From Candidatus Delongbacteria bacterium (GTDB lineage: Bacteria; CAIWAD01), in the NCBI GenBank assembly GCA_041675285.1, contig JBAYTZ010000001.1:186001-250000 (forward strand): a stretch of 64,000 bases of DNA, given 5' to 3'. Both the position numbers and the translations under genes were made by a program. The notes under the pieces were generated by a model that saw only the letters and a program-made list of their open reading frames with translations, did not search any database and was not told the DNA's origin. Shown here piece after piece: positions 17,530-25,729 of this stretch. Numbering within the stretch: the first letter of the stretch is position 1; each line of letters starts with the position of its first letter.

Positions 17530-19664
17530 AGCAGGTCTTCAAGACCAAGGAGCAGCGCATGCTGGTGCGCGAGGTGCCACGCCCCCAGGCGGCGGCGGGC
17601 CAGGTGCTGGTGTTGAACGAGTTCAGCCTGATCAGCGCCGGCACGGAGACCGGCGGGCTGGTCCTGCCTGGCGACCTGCGCGGCCAGCTGCGCGTGCGCC
17701 AGGACCTGCTGCGCAAGGGCCTGAAGGCCATCCGCCACAACACCCTGCGCGACCTGCTGCGCAAGGCCGCCCACGTGGACAACATCGCCGGGGCGGTGGG
17801 CTACAGCACGGCGGGCCGCGTGCTGGCGTTGGGACAGGGCGTGCACGATCTGCAGCCCGGGGATCGCGTGGCCTGCGCGGGGTCGGGGATCGCGGCCCAC
17901 GCCGAGGTGGTGGCCGTGCCGCGCCTGCTGGTGGCCCCGGTTCCCGACGACGTGCCCAGCCGGGACGCCGCTTGGGCCACGGTGGCCAGCATCGCCCTGC
18001 AGGGCATCCGCCAGGGTGCTCCGGCCCTGGGTGAGACCGTGGTGGTCACCGGCCTGGGCCTGATCGGCCTGCTCAGCGTGCAGATGCTGGCCGCTGCCGG
18101 CTGCCGCGTCCTGGGCCTGGATCTGCTGCCCGGGCGGCTGGAGCTGGCCCGGCGCTGCGGCGCCGAACAGGCCCTGCTGGCCGACGATCCCGGCGTGGAG
18201 GAGGCCGTGCAGCGCCTGAGCGGAGGCGTGGGCGCCGACCTGGTCCTGCTCACCGCGGGCACTTCGTCCAGCGCTCCCCTGCGCCAGGCCATGTCGCTGG
18301 CGCGCAAGCGGGGCCGGGTGGTGGTGGTGGGCGCCGTGGGACTGGAGCTGCCGCGCAGCCCGTTCTACGAAAAGGAGGTGGAGCTGCGCATCGCCTGCTC
18401 CTACGGGCCGGGCCGCTACGACCCGGATTACGAGCAGCGCGGGCGCGACTACCCGCCGGCCTTCGCCCGCTGGACGGAGAACCGCAACCTGCAGGCCGTG
18501 CTGGAGCTGATGCGCAGCGGCCGCCTGCGGCCCGCCCTGCTGGAGCCGCGGATCTATCCCATCGAGCAGGCCGTCGCCGCCTTCGACGGCATCAAGGCCG
18601 CCCCGGAGACCCATCTGGCGGTGATGCTGGAGTATCCCGCGTTGGCCGAGGAGGCGCCGACGCCCCTGCCGGCGCTGAGCGTGAGCGGCGGGCGGCTGGG
18701 CCTGGCCGTGATCGGGGCCGGCGGCTTCTGCGCCCGCGTGCATCTGCCCACCCTAGCCGCCCTGGCCGACGTGGAGTTGCGCGGGCTGGTGTCCCGCGGC
18801 GGCTTCACGGCAGGCAAGTTGGCCACCGAGTTCAAGGTCCCCTGGTCGGGCACGGACCCGACGGCCCTGCTGGCGGATCCGGGCACCCAGGCCGTGCTCA
18901 TCGCCACGCGCCACGATAGCCACGCCCAGCTGGCCCTGCGCGCCCTGGCCGCGGGCAAGCACGTCTTCGTGGAGAAGCCCGCCGCCATCCGGCTGGACGA
19001 GATCGAGGCGCTGCGCCAGGCCCTGGCCGGCAGCCCGCTGCTGTTCTGCGTGGGCTACAACCGCCGCTTCGCGCCCCTGGCCCGGCGCTTGAAGGCGGGA
19101 CTGGACGCAGGCGGCGAACCGCTTGTCCTCAGCTACCGCGTGAACGCCGGGCGCATCCCGGCCACGTCCTGGGTGCAGGTCCGCTCGGAGGGCGGCGGCC
19201 GGCTGATCGGCGAGGGCTGCCACTTCATCGACTTCTGCTCCTTTTTGGCCGGCGCGCAGCCGGAGGAGGCCCAGGTGCGGGTCCTGCCCGCCCGGCCCGG
19301 GCCGGGCGGCGTCGCCGACCAGTACGCGGTCACGCTGGCCTATCCGGACGGCAGCCTGGCGCAGATCCAATATGTGAGCGAGGGCAGCCGGGGCCTGGAG
19401 AAGGAGCGGATCGAGGCCCACGCCGCCGGCGCGTCCTGGGTGCTGGAGGACTTCCGGCGCCTGACCCGGCACGACGCCCAGGGGGGATCCAAGTCCTGGG
19501 ACGAGGCGGACAAGGGTCACGCCGCCGGACTGCAGGCCTTCGTGCGCGCCGCGCTGGGCCAGGGTCCGCCGCCCATGAGCGTGGAAGAGGCCCTGGGAGC
19601 CAGCGAGTGGGCCATCGCCTTGCAGGACTGGCTGGACGGCGACAACGGGGAGTCCCCATGCTGA
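17526..19664 (+). CDS. Fused oxidoreductase: zinc-type alcohol dehydrogenase-like domain + Gfo/Idh/MocA domain (copy 1)
   Basis: A GTG start overlapping the upstream TGA gives 712 residues with two recognisable parts. Residues about 1-370 are an MDR/alcohol-dehydrogenase-like domain with SLISAGTETGG near the start, PGDRVACAGSG, and the nucleotide loop VVVTGLGLIGLLSVQMLAA. Residues about 385-712 form a Gfo/Idh/MocA dehydrogenase: LAVIGAGGFCARVHLPTL is the Rossmann loop, HVFVEKPAAI holds the EKP motif, and a GEGCHFIDFCSF helix follows. Fusions of this type recur in O-antigen loci, often beside heparinase II/III genes as here, and presumably perform coupled redox changes on a sugar ring. A second copy of the same fusion is at 60144-62300, in less GC-rich DNA. 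The substrate is unknown. Confidence 0.85.
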   Translation: MKQVFKTKEQRMLVREVPRPQAAAGQVLVLNEFSLISAGTETGGLVLPGDLRGQLRVRQDLLRKGLKAIRHNTLRDLLRKAAHVDNIAGAVGYSTAGRVLALGQGVHDLQPGDRVACAGSGIAAHAEVVAVPRLLVAPVPDDVPSRDAAWATVASIALQGIRQGAPALGETVVVTGLGLIGLLSVQMLAAAGCRVLGLDLLPGRLELARRCGAEQALLADDPGVEEAVQRLSGGVGADLVLLTAGTSSSAPLRQAMSLARKRGRVVVVGAVGLELPRSPFYEKEVELRIACSYGPGRYDPDYEQRGRDYPPAFARWTENRNLQAVLELMRSGRLRPALLEPRIYPIEQAVAAFDGIKAAPETHLAVMLEYPALAEEAPTPLPALSVSGGRLGLAVIGAGGFCARVHLPTLAALADVELRGLVSRGGFTAGKLATEFKVPWSGTDPTALLADPGTQAVLIATRHDSHAQLALRALAAGKHVFVEKPAAIRLDEIEALRQALAGSPLLFCVGYNRRFAPLARRLKAGLDAGGEPLVLSYRVNAGRIPATSWVQVRSEGGGRLIGEGCHFIDFCSFLAGAQPEEAQVRVLPARPGPGGVADQYAVTLAYPDGSLAQIQYVSEGSRGLEKERIEAHAAGASWVLEDFRRLTRHDAQGGSKSWDEADKGHAAGLQAFVRAALGQGPPPMSVEEALGASEWAIALQDWLDGDNGESPC

Positions 19665-20233
19665 AACGAATCACCCGCCGCCTGCGCGACCTGCTGGAAC
19701 GGCTGCGCCACACGCCCTTGGAGCGCTACCGGCGGCGCGGGCTGGTCGCCCCCGCCTGGCTGCCCGTCTTCAACGCCACCATCGCCGAGCCCCATCTGAC
19801 GGAGATCGGCGAGAACGTCTGGCTCACCGCGGGCACGCTGCTGCTCAACCACGACGGCGCCATCGCCATGCTCAACCGGGCCGGGCGCACGGATCTGGTC
19901 AACGTGGTGGGACGGATCGTCATCGAGCGCGACGTGTTCGTGGGCACCCGGGCGATCATCATGCCGGGCGTGCGCGTTGGACGCGGCTCCGTGGTGGCCG
20001 CCGGCGCCCTGGTGACCCGGGACGTGCCCGCGGGCCACGTGGTTGGCGGTGTGCCCGCCAAGATCCTCTGCACGGTGGACGAGTACCTGGCCGCCTATGC
20101 CCAGGAGGCGCGCGTGCTGGAGGTGGAGGACGAGGGCTCCATCCGACAGGCCGTGGCGGAGTGGGCGGCCGGGGATCCGCCGGGCAAGGCGGCCTTGCGC
20201 TTGCGTTCCGGCCGGACCCGTCTCACCCGCTGA
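19658..20233 (+). CDS. Hexapeptide-repeat (LbH) acyltransferase
   Basis: The ATG at 19658 overlaps the stop of the fused oxidoreductase, giving 191 residues. After a basic N-terminal helix, left-handed beta-helix repeats run from about residue 45, including IGENVWLTAGTLLLNHDGA and VFVGTRAIIMPGVRVG. The typical ending is VVAAGALVTRDVPAGHVVGG followed by VPAKIL, the hallmark of acetyl-CoA-dependent sugar O-acetyltransferases such as those of the maltose/galactoside acetyltransferase group. The histidine in NHDGA is in the usual catalytic position. It is the last gene of the rightward operon. The convergent flippase gene ends 7 bases downstream, and I see no terminator between them. Confidence 0.85.
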   Translation: MLKRITRRLRDLLERLRHTPLERYRRRGLVAPAWLPVFNATIAEPHLTEIGENVWLTAGTLLLNHDGAIAMLNRAGRTDLVNVVGRIVIERDVFVGTRAIIMPGVRVGRGSVVAAGALVTRDVPAGHVVGGVPAKILCTVDEYLAAYAQEARVLEVEDEGSIRQAVAEWAAGDPPGKAALRLRSGRTRLTR

Positions 20234-20240
20234 GCCGGCT

Positions 20241-21677
20241 TCACCCGCGCTGCGGGCTGTCCCCGGCCAGCCAGGCCAGGGCGCCCTGGCGGCCCCGGGC
20301 GGCCAGCAGCAGGGCCGGTGGCAGCAGCGTGGCCAGGCTCAGCACGCTCAGCCGCAGCCAGGGATGCCAGCCGGCCAGCCCGGTCAGTCCCTGCAGACCG
20401 GCCAGGGCCAGGCAGAAGGGCAGGCCCGCGAATTCCGCCCGCAGCAGACGGCCGTGGGGAACCCCGAGCAGGCGGGCGATCACGTGCTGCTGTCCCAGTT
20501 GGATCAGCAGGCGCGTGGCCACCAGCGCGACGGCCACCGCCAGGATGCCCCAGCGCGCGCTCAGGGCCACGGCGGCGATGTTCAGCGGCGCGGCGAAGAA
20601 CACCCAGACCAGCACCACGTCGCTGCGGCCCAGGGCCTGGATCACGGCGTTCATGCTCCGGCCCATGGTCTGCACCACGGCCAGGACGCAGAAGACCTGC
20701 ATCACGGGCACCACGCCGTCCCACTTGTGGGTCAGCAGCAGCGGCGCCAGCCGCTCCAGGCTGAAGGCCGCCAGGGTCATCAGCGGGAACATCAGCCAGG
20801 ACATGCCGCGCAGCACGCGCACGTAGGCCCGGGCCACCCGCGGCCGGTCGTCCTGGATGCTGGCGTAGGCCGGGAAGAGCACGCGGTCCAGCACGCCGGC
20901 CAGGTTCTGGCTGGGCAGCCGGGTCAACCGGAAGCCCAGTTGGTACAGGCCCAGATCGCGCGGGCCGATCCAGCGGCCGATCACCACCGCGTCGATGTTC
21001 TTGCCCACGAAGCCCACCACGCCGGCCACGCTGAGTTTCCAGGAATAGTGCAGGACGGGCAGCAGTTGCCGCAGGGGGGCCGGGCGCGCGCGGGGAATCC
21101 AGGGCAGCAGGCTGATGGCCAGCAAGGCGGGCTCCGCCAGCGCCAGCACCACCAGACTGTAGACGCCCCAACCCGCGTGGGCGGCCGCCAGCGCCAGCAG
21201 CCCGCTGAGCAGGGTGGCCGGCACGGCCCGCCGGGCCACGGTCTGGAAACGCAGGCGCTTCTCCAGCGCCGCCCGCGGCACCACCACGCCGATGGAGAAC
21301 ACGAAGGTCAGGGCCAGCAGGCGCAGGATGTCGGTCAGGTCCTCCAACCGGTACCAGGCCGCCACAGCTGGGGCGGCCAGCGCCAGCAGGCAGGCGGTGC
21401 CCAGGGCCAGGGTCGCGTGCAGGCGGAACAAGGCCGCCAGCTCCGCTTCCTCGGCCTGGCGTCCCAGCTGGATCAGTCCGTCGCCCAGTCCGAAGGTGGA
21501 GAGGATCTGCAGGAAGTTGACGCAGAGCAGGCCCAGCCCCAGCAGGCCGTAGTCCGCCGGTGAGAGGATACGGGCCAGCAGGATGGAGAAGACCACGCGG
21601 CTGAGCTGGCTGCCCGCCTGTTGTCCAAAGGCCCACCCCAGCCCGGCCAGGCTATTGCGGCGCAGGCTCTCAGCCAC
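20241..21677 (-). CDS. Wzx-type polysaccharide flippase (MOP superfamily), copy 1
   Basis: I chose the GTG at 21677 (478 residues), which overlaps the upstream glycosyltransferase by 8 bases. Longer readings lie in that gene. The protein has 12-14 hydrophobic helices. The N-terminal helix carries the pattern found in the polysaccharide_synt family: GWAFGQQAGSQLSRVVFSIL followed by LARILSPADYGLLGLG. Near residue 225 a positively charged loop reads VGKNIDAVVIGRWIGPRDLG, a common signature of this family. It should flip lipid-linked repeat units across the inner membrane for polymerisation by a Wzy protein such as that at 3223-4824. A second, sequence-divergent flippase is at 62355-63800. Confidence 0.88.
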   Translation of the reverse strand: MAESLRRNSLAGLGWAFGQQAGSQLSRVVFSILLARILSPADYGLLGLGLLCVNFLQILSTFGLGDGLIQLGRQAEEAELAALFRLHATLALGTACLLALAAPAVAAWYRLEDLTDILRLLALTFVFSIGVVVPRAALEKRLRFQTVARRAVPATLLSGLLALAAAHAGWGVYSLVVLALAEPALLAISLLPWIPRARPAPLRQLLPVLHYSWKLSVAGVVGFVGKNIDAVVIGRWIGPRDLGLYQLGFRLTRLPSQNLAGVLDRVLFPAYASIQDDRPRVARAYVRVLRGMSWLMFPLMTLAAFSLERLAPLLLTHKWDGVVPVMQVFCVLAVVQTMGRSMNAVIQALGRSDVVLVWVFFAAPLNIAAVALSARWGILAVAVALVATRLLIQLGQQHVIARLLGVPHGRLLRAEFAGLPFCLALAGLQGLTGLAGWHPWLRLSVLSLATLLPPALLLAARGRQGALAWLAGDSPQRG

Positions 21678-22704
21678 GGAGCACCTGCCGGTAAGCCGCG
21701 GCCAGGCCCGCCCAGCCATCCTGGCCGGCGCGTGGCGCGGGTTTGGGCTCCGCCAGCAGCTCCCCGCAGCGCTGGAGGAGGTGAGCGCCGTCCCGGGAGC
21801 GGAACAGCGCCACGCCCTCCGGCCGGGGCACGGCGTCGCTGGCCAGGCAGCGGCACCCGCTGAACTGGGCCTCGCGCAGGGAGAGGCTGTCGCCGTCGCT
21901 GGTGGTGGGCCGCACCAGCAGGTCACACTCGCGCAGCAGCGCAGGGAATTCCAGGCTGTCCGTGATGATCAGCACGTGCTCCGCCAACCCCAGTTCGTCC
22001 AACCGGGTCCGGCAGCGCGCCAGGTAGTCCGGCAGCCCGATCTCCGGCAGGACGAAGACCAGTCCAGCGGCGGGCCGGGTGCGGCGCAGCTGGTGGACCA
22101 GCTCCACGAGCAGATCGAGGCCGTAGAGATCCAGACCCTCGTGGAAGCGCAGCCGGAACGCGCTGGCTGCCAGCCGGGGCTGGTGCCGGGCCAGGAACTC
22201 GCGCACGGCGGCGGGCAGGGGACCGGCCCCGAGTGCGGGCGGATCCAGGTAGGCGTACTGCACGCGGACCTGTTCGGGCCGGGCGCCGTACTCCAGGCAG
22301 CGGGCGCGGACCTCCGCGCTGACGGCCACCACGCCGCGGCAGAGGCGCAGGGCGGCCCGGGCCAGCCGTCGGGTGCGCGGGTTGTCCAGCGGCCGGAAGC
22401 TGTGGAGGGTGAGCAAGACGGGCAGCCCCAGCAGGCGCCCCAGCAGCGCGCAGAGCAGGCGCGTGCGCCAGTTGCCGCTGTGGACGTGGACGAGTGCTCC
22501 GCCTCCCAGGCGGTGTCGGAGCAGGGCAGACGCCAGCAGGAGGGGCAGGAGCAGGGGCCGGCAGCGGCCGTCGTCCGCCACGCGCCAGCGCCAGCCCTCG
22601 GCGGTCAGCCGGGCGCACAACCGTTGCAGGTGAACGGACACGCCCCCCACCGGCGGCGGCAGGCCGCCCACCAAGAGGATGAATGGGGCGGGCTCGGCGG
22701 CCAT
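21670..22704 (-). CDS. Glycosyltransferase family 4-like (GT-B)
   Basis: This 344-residue protein opens with PFILLVGGLPPPVGGVSVHL, a glycine-rich donor-lobe start common in GT4 enzymes, followed by VHVHSGNWRTRLL. A C-terminal DLLVRPTTSDGDSLSLREAQ block with a nearby FSGCRCLASD replaces the classic EX7E region; the second glutamate falls in LREAQ. It probably transfers one sugar in the cytoplasm. Gene order (aminotransferase, this gene, flippase, all leftward and nearly touching) suggests a small operon starting at 23835. Specificity is unknown. Confidence 0.75.
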   Translation of the reverse strand: MAAEPAPFILLVGGLPPPVGGVSVHLQRLCARLTAEGWRWRVADDGRCRPLLLPLLLASALLRHRLGGGALVHVHSGNWRTRLLCALLGRLLGLPVLLTLHSFRPLDNPRTRRLARAALRLCRGVVAVSAEVRARCLEYGARPEQVRVQYAYLDPPALGAGPLPAAVREFLARHQPRLAASAFRLRFHEGLDLYGLDLLVELVHQLRRTRPAAGLVFVLPEIGLPDYLARCRTRLDELGLAEHVLIITDSLEFPALLRECDLLVRPTTSDGDSLSLREAQFSGCRCLASDAVPRPEGVALFRSRDGAHLLQRCGELLAEPKPAPRAGQDGWAGLAAAYRQVLRG

Positions 22705-22716
22705 GGACCCTCCCGC

Positions 22717-23835
22717 TCAGGCCACCGACGCGCGGATCGCCGCCGCCACCTCCGCCACCTGGGCGCGCGTGATCTCCGCGAACAGGGGCAGGCTGAGGAT
22801 CTCGCCGGCCAGCCGCTCGGTGACGGGGAAATCCCCCTCCCGGTAGCCCAGTTCCGCCGCGGCGGGCTGCAGGTGGACCGGGCGCGGATAGTGCAGGCCG
22901 CAGCCGATGCCCGCCTGCTGCAGGGCCGCCTGCAGGGCGTTGCGCATGGTGCCGGACTCCGGCGTCACGCGAATCACGAACAGGTGATACACGTGGCGGC
23001 GACCGGGCAGCTCCTGCGGGCAGAGGATGCCGGGCAGTCCCGCCAGTTCCTCGCGGTACCAGTCGGCCGCCTGCCGGCGCGCGGCGGTCCAGCCGGGCAG
23101 GTGCCGGAGCTTGACCCCCAGCACGGCGCCCTGCAGACCCTCCAGCCGGTAGTTGTGGCCCCACTCGGCGTGCAGGTACTTCTCGGGCATGCCGTGGTCG
23201 CGCAGCCGGCAGATCCTCTGGTAGAGGGCTTCGTCGTTGGTGAGCACGGCGCCGCCCTCGCCGGCGGCGCCCAGGTTCTTGCCCGGGTAGAAACTGAAGG
23301 CGGCCGCGCGGCCGTGGTGGCCGGCGTGGACGCCGTGGTAGCCGGCCAGGTGCGCCTGGGCCGCGTCCTCCAACAGCAGCAGGCCGCGGCGCTCGGCGAT
23401 CTCGCGCAGCGGCTTCAGGTCCGCGCACTGCCCGTAGAGATGCACCGGCAGCAGGACCTTGGTGCGCGGCGTGATGCGGGCCTCCACCTGCTCCGGATCC
23501 AGGTTGAAGTCGTCTGCCCGCACGTCGGCCAGCCGGGGCGTGGCGCCGGCCAGCTTGACGCCGCCGGCCGTGGCCATGAAGGTGTTGGCGGCGGTCAGCA
23601 CCTCGTCGCCCGGGCCGATCCCCAGGCCCCAGAACATCAGGTGCAGGGCCGCCGTGCCGCTGTTGCAGGTGGCGCAGAAGCGCGCCCCGTGGGCGGCGGC
23701 GAAGGCCTCCTCGAAGGCCCGCACGGTGGGGCCGGTGACGAACTCGCAGCGCTCGAAGACGCCCGCCACGGCGGCGTCCAACTCATGCTTGATGCTGGCG
23801 TATTGGGCCTTGAGATCGAGAAAGGGGACCGGCAT
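22717..23835 (-). CDS. DegT/DnrJ/EryC1/StrS-family sugar aminotransferase (WbpE/WlbC-like)
   Basis: The ATG at 23835 has an AGGAG site 7 bases upstream and yields 372 residues beginning MPVPFLDLKAQYA, the standard start of this family. The PLP-binding lysine is K186 in SFYPGKNLGAAGEGG. LEDAAQAH (near 155-162) holds the cofactor-stacking aspartate, and the C-terminal GLHYPRPVHLQPA block is family-typical. These enzymes transaminate 3- or 4-keto UDP-sugars. Next to a WlbA-like dehydrogenase and a WlbB-like N-acetyltransferase, the likely reaction is formation of UDP-3-amino-GlcNAcA from the 3-keto sugar. That pathway placement is inferred from neighbours. It is divergent from the dehydrogenase, with a 223-base gap between them. 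Confidence 0.9.
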   Translation of the reverse strand: MPVPFLDLKAQYASIKHELDAAVAGVFERCEFVTGPTVRAFEEAFAAAHGARFCATCNSGTAALHLMFWGLGIGPGDEVLTAANTFMATAGGVKLAGATPRLADVRADDFNLDPEQVEARITPRTKVLLPVHLYGQCADLKPLREIAERRGLLLLEDAAQAHLAGYHGVHAGHHGRAAAFSFYPGKNLGAAGEGGAVLTNDEALYQRICRLRDHGMPEKYLHAEWGHNYRLEGLQGAVLGVKLRHLPGWTAARRQAADWYREELAGLPGILCPQELPGRRHVYHLFVIRVTPESGTMRNALQAALQQAGIGCGLHYPRPVHLQPAAAELGYREGDFPVTERLAGEILSLPLFAEITRAQVAEVAAAIRASVA

Positions 23836-23872
23836 GTGCTCTCCTGCTGCTTCCGGCTTGGCGTGTGGAACC

Positions 23873-23916
23873 GCTTCCCAAGCCAAAAGTGGCGAACGGC
23901 CACGGCTTGGGAAAGC
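23873..23916 (-). other. Long hairpin in the leader of the aminotransferase gene
   Basis: Arms GCTTCCCAAGCC (23873-23884) and GGCTTGGGAAAGC (23904-23916) pair over 12 bases with one bulged base. They enclose a second helix, GTGGC/GCCAC (23889-23893 with 23899-23903). The structure lies 38 bases before the ATG at 23835 on the same strand. It has no T-run, so it is not an intrinsic terminator. It could be a leader structure or a dispersed palindrome. Confidence 0.55.
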
Positions 23917-24058
23917 TGGGGGCGGCTGGTACTTTGCTGCCGGCGGAGGCCGTGGCCCCCGTCTGTCACACCGCCGAACGCCGGAATCCCGGCCCTCGTC
24001 GGAAGGACGGTGACGGGTCAGGGAGTCCCGGCCGAAGCCGGATGACAGGAGACACCAG

Positions 24059-25060
24059 ATGAAGATCGGCATCGCGGGACTGGGCTACTGGGGACCGAAC
24101 CTGGTGCGCAACTTCCAGGCCCAGCCGGGCTGCGACGTGCACATGACGGACCTGGACGACGGCCGGCGCGCCGCGGGGGCCCGCCGCTTTCCCGCCGCCC
24201 AGCTGGCCGGCAGCTACGACGAGTTGCTGGAGCGCGTCGAGGCCGTGGCCCTGGCCACACCCCTCTCCAGCCACTTCGAATTGGGGCGCCGCGCCCTGGA
24301 GGCCGGCCGCCACCTGCTGGTGGAGAAGCCCTTCGTGGAGAGCGCGGCCCAGGCGCGCGAGCTGATCACCCTGGCGGAATCCAAGGGGCTCACGCTGATG
24401 GTGGACCACACCTTCCTCTACACGGGGGCCGTGCGCAAGGTGCGCGAGCTCATCGACCAGGGCGAGTTGGGCCGCCTGCTCTACTTCGACAGCGTGCGTG
24501 TCAACCTGGGCCTCTTCCAGCACGACACCAACGTGATCTGGGACCTGGCGCCCCACGATCTCAGCATCTGCGACCACCTGGCGGGCGGGGAACCGCTGGC
24601 CGTGCAGGCCTGCGGCGCCCGGCACTACTATCAGCACGAGGACCTGGCCTACCTCACGGTCTTCTACCCGGACCAGCTGATCGCCCATTTCCACGTCAAC
24701 TGGATCGCCCCGGTCAAGGTGCGGCGCATCTTGATCGGTGGCGACCGCCAGATGGTGGTCTACGACGACATGGAGCCCAGCGAGAAGATCAAGGTGTACG
24801 ACAAGGGCGTGGAGCTGACCCAGCCCGAGGAGATCTGGCGCACGCTGGTGAGCTACCGCACGGGCGACATGCGCGCCCCTCGCTTGGACGGGACCGAGGC
24901 GCTGGATCGGATGGTCAAGGAATTCCTGGACTGCGCCGCCACGGGTCGCGAGCCGCTCTCCGGGCCGGCCCACGCCCTGCGGGTGACGCGCCTGCTCGAG
25001 GCCGCCGAACTGAGCCTGCGCCAGGGCGGCCGTCGCGTGGAGCTGAGCGAGTTGGCTTGA
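24059..25060 (+). CDS. Gfo/Idh/MocA-family NAD-dependent sugar dehydrogenase (WlbA/WbpB-like)
   Basis: An AGGAG site precedes the ATG, giving 333 residues. The NAD-binding loop is IGIAGLGYWGPNLVRN (residues 3-18), the catalytic EKP motif is at 89-91, and WDLAPHDLSICDHL near 160-173 contains the histidine used in this family. WlbA/WbpB enzymes oxidise UDP-GlcNAcA at C3. With the adjacent aminotransferase and the N-acetyltransferase at 25250, this completes a dehydrogenase-aminotransferase-acetyltransferase set for UDP-GlcNAc(3NAc)A-type sugars. The pathway call is inferred from this company; simple inositol or glucose dehydrogenases of the same family cannot be excluded. No UDP-GlcNAc 6-dehydrogenase (WbpA) is visible in the window. 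Confidence 0.85.
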   Translation: MKIGIAGLGYWGPNLVRNFQAQPGCDVHMTDLDDGRRAAGARRFPAAQLAGSYDELLERVEAVALATPLSSHFELGRRALEAGRHLLVEKPFVESAAQARELITLAESKGLTLMVDHTFLYTGAVRKVRELIDQGELGRLLYFDSVRVNLGLFQHDTNVIWDLAPHDLSICDHLAGGEPLAVQACGARHYYQHEDLAYLTVFYPDQLIAHFHVNWIAPVKVRRILIGGDRQMVVYDDMEPSEKIKVYDKGVELTQPEEIWRTLVSYRTGDMRAPRLDGTEALDRMVKEFLDCAATGREPLSGPAHALRVTRLLEAAELSLRQGGRRVELSELA

Positions 25061-25082
25061 TCCGGGAGACGGAATCGTTCAA

Positions 25083-25231
25083 CACAGAGTCACGGAGACA
25101 CAGAGGATTGTTGGAGATGATCCGGCGAGACATGGGCACATTCGGGCATTCCGCCACTGAGTGACGCGGGATTCCGCAGGGGCTGGAGCCCGTAACGCTC
25201 TCCTCGCCGTGCCTCTGTGCCTCTGTGGTGG
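25083..25231. repeat. CACAGAG-type interspersed element with inverted ends
   Basis: The left end is CACAGAGTCACGGAGACACA (25083-25102) and the right end, GCCTCTGTGCCTCTGTGGTG (25211-25230), is its imperfect inverted copy. About 105 bases of unrelated sequence lie between. It fills most of the gap between the dehydrogenase and the acetyltransferase genes. Related single arms occur at 26261, 26417 and 52099. Confidence 0.75.
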
Positions 25232-25249
25232 CAGTAGCAGGAGCAACGC

Positions 25250-25729
25250 ATGGACTCGTATCTGAGAATCGCCGAAGACGTGAAGCTGGGCGAAGGCGTG
25301 AAGATCTTCAGCTTCGTCAACCTCTACGGCTGCGAGATCGGCGCCGGCAGCCGGGTGGGGGCCTTCGTGGAGATCCAGAAGGGCGCGAAGATCGGCCGCA
25401 ACTGCAAGATCAGCAGCCACACCTTCATCTGCGAGGGCGTGGAGATCGGCGACAACGTCTTCGTGGGCCACAACGTCTCCTTCATCAACGACAAGTTCCC
25501 GCGCGCCACGCGCCCGGACGGCACGCCGCAGACCGAGGAGGACTGGACCCTGGAGTTCACCCAGGTGGGCGCGGGCGCCTCCATCGGAACGGGCTCCACC
25601 ATCCTCTGCGGGATCCGCATCGGGGAAGGGGCCATGGTGGGCGCCGGCAGCGTGGTGACCCGGGACGTGCCTGCGGGCGCGCTGGTGGCCGGCGTGCCGG
25701 CCCGGCTGATCCGGCGGGCGGACAAGTGA
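25250..25729 (+). CDS. Hexapeptide-repeat N-acetyltransferase (WlbB/WbpD-like)
   Basis: The 159-residue protein is an almost pure left-handed beta-helix: VKLGEGVKIFSFVNLYGCEI at the start, IGRNCKISSHTFICEGVEIG in the middle, and the closing VGAGSVVTRDVPAGALVAGV. The segment VGHNVSFINDKFPRATRPDG (about 69-88) with a conserved histidine and the KFPRA sequence is characteristic of the WlbB/WbpD/WxcM-N group. These enzymes acetylate the 3-amino group of UDP-GlcNAc(3N)A. An AGCAGGAGC ribosome site precedes the ATG. It lies 189 bases after the dehydrogenase, with a CACAGAG repeat element in between, and its stop overlaps the following GTG. Confidence 0.88.
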   Translation: MDSYLRIAEDVKLGEGVKIFSFVNLYGCEIGAGSRVGAFVEIQKGAKIGRNCKISSHTFICEGVEIGDNVFVGHNVSFINDKFPRATRPDGTPQTEEDWTLEFTQVGAGASIGTGSTILCGIRIGEGAMVGAGSVVTRDVPAGALVAGVPARLIRRADK

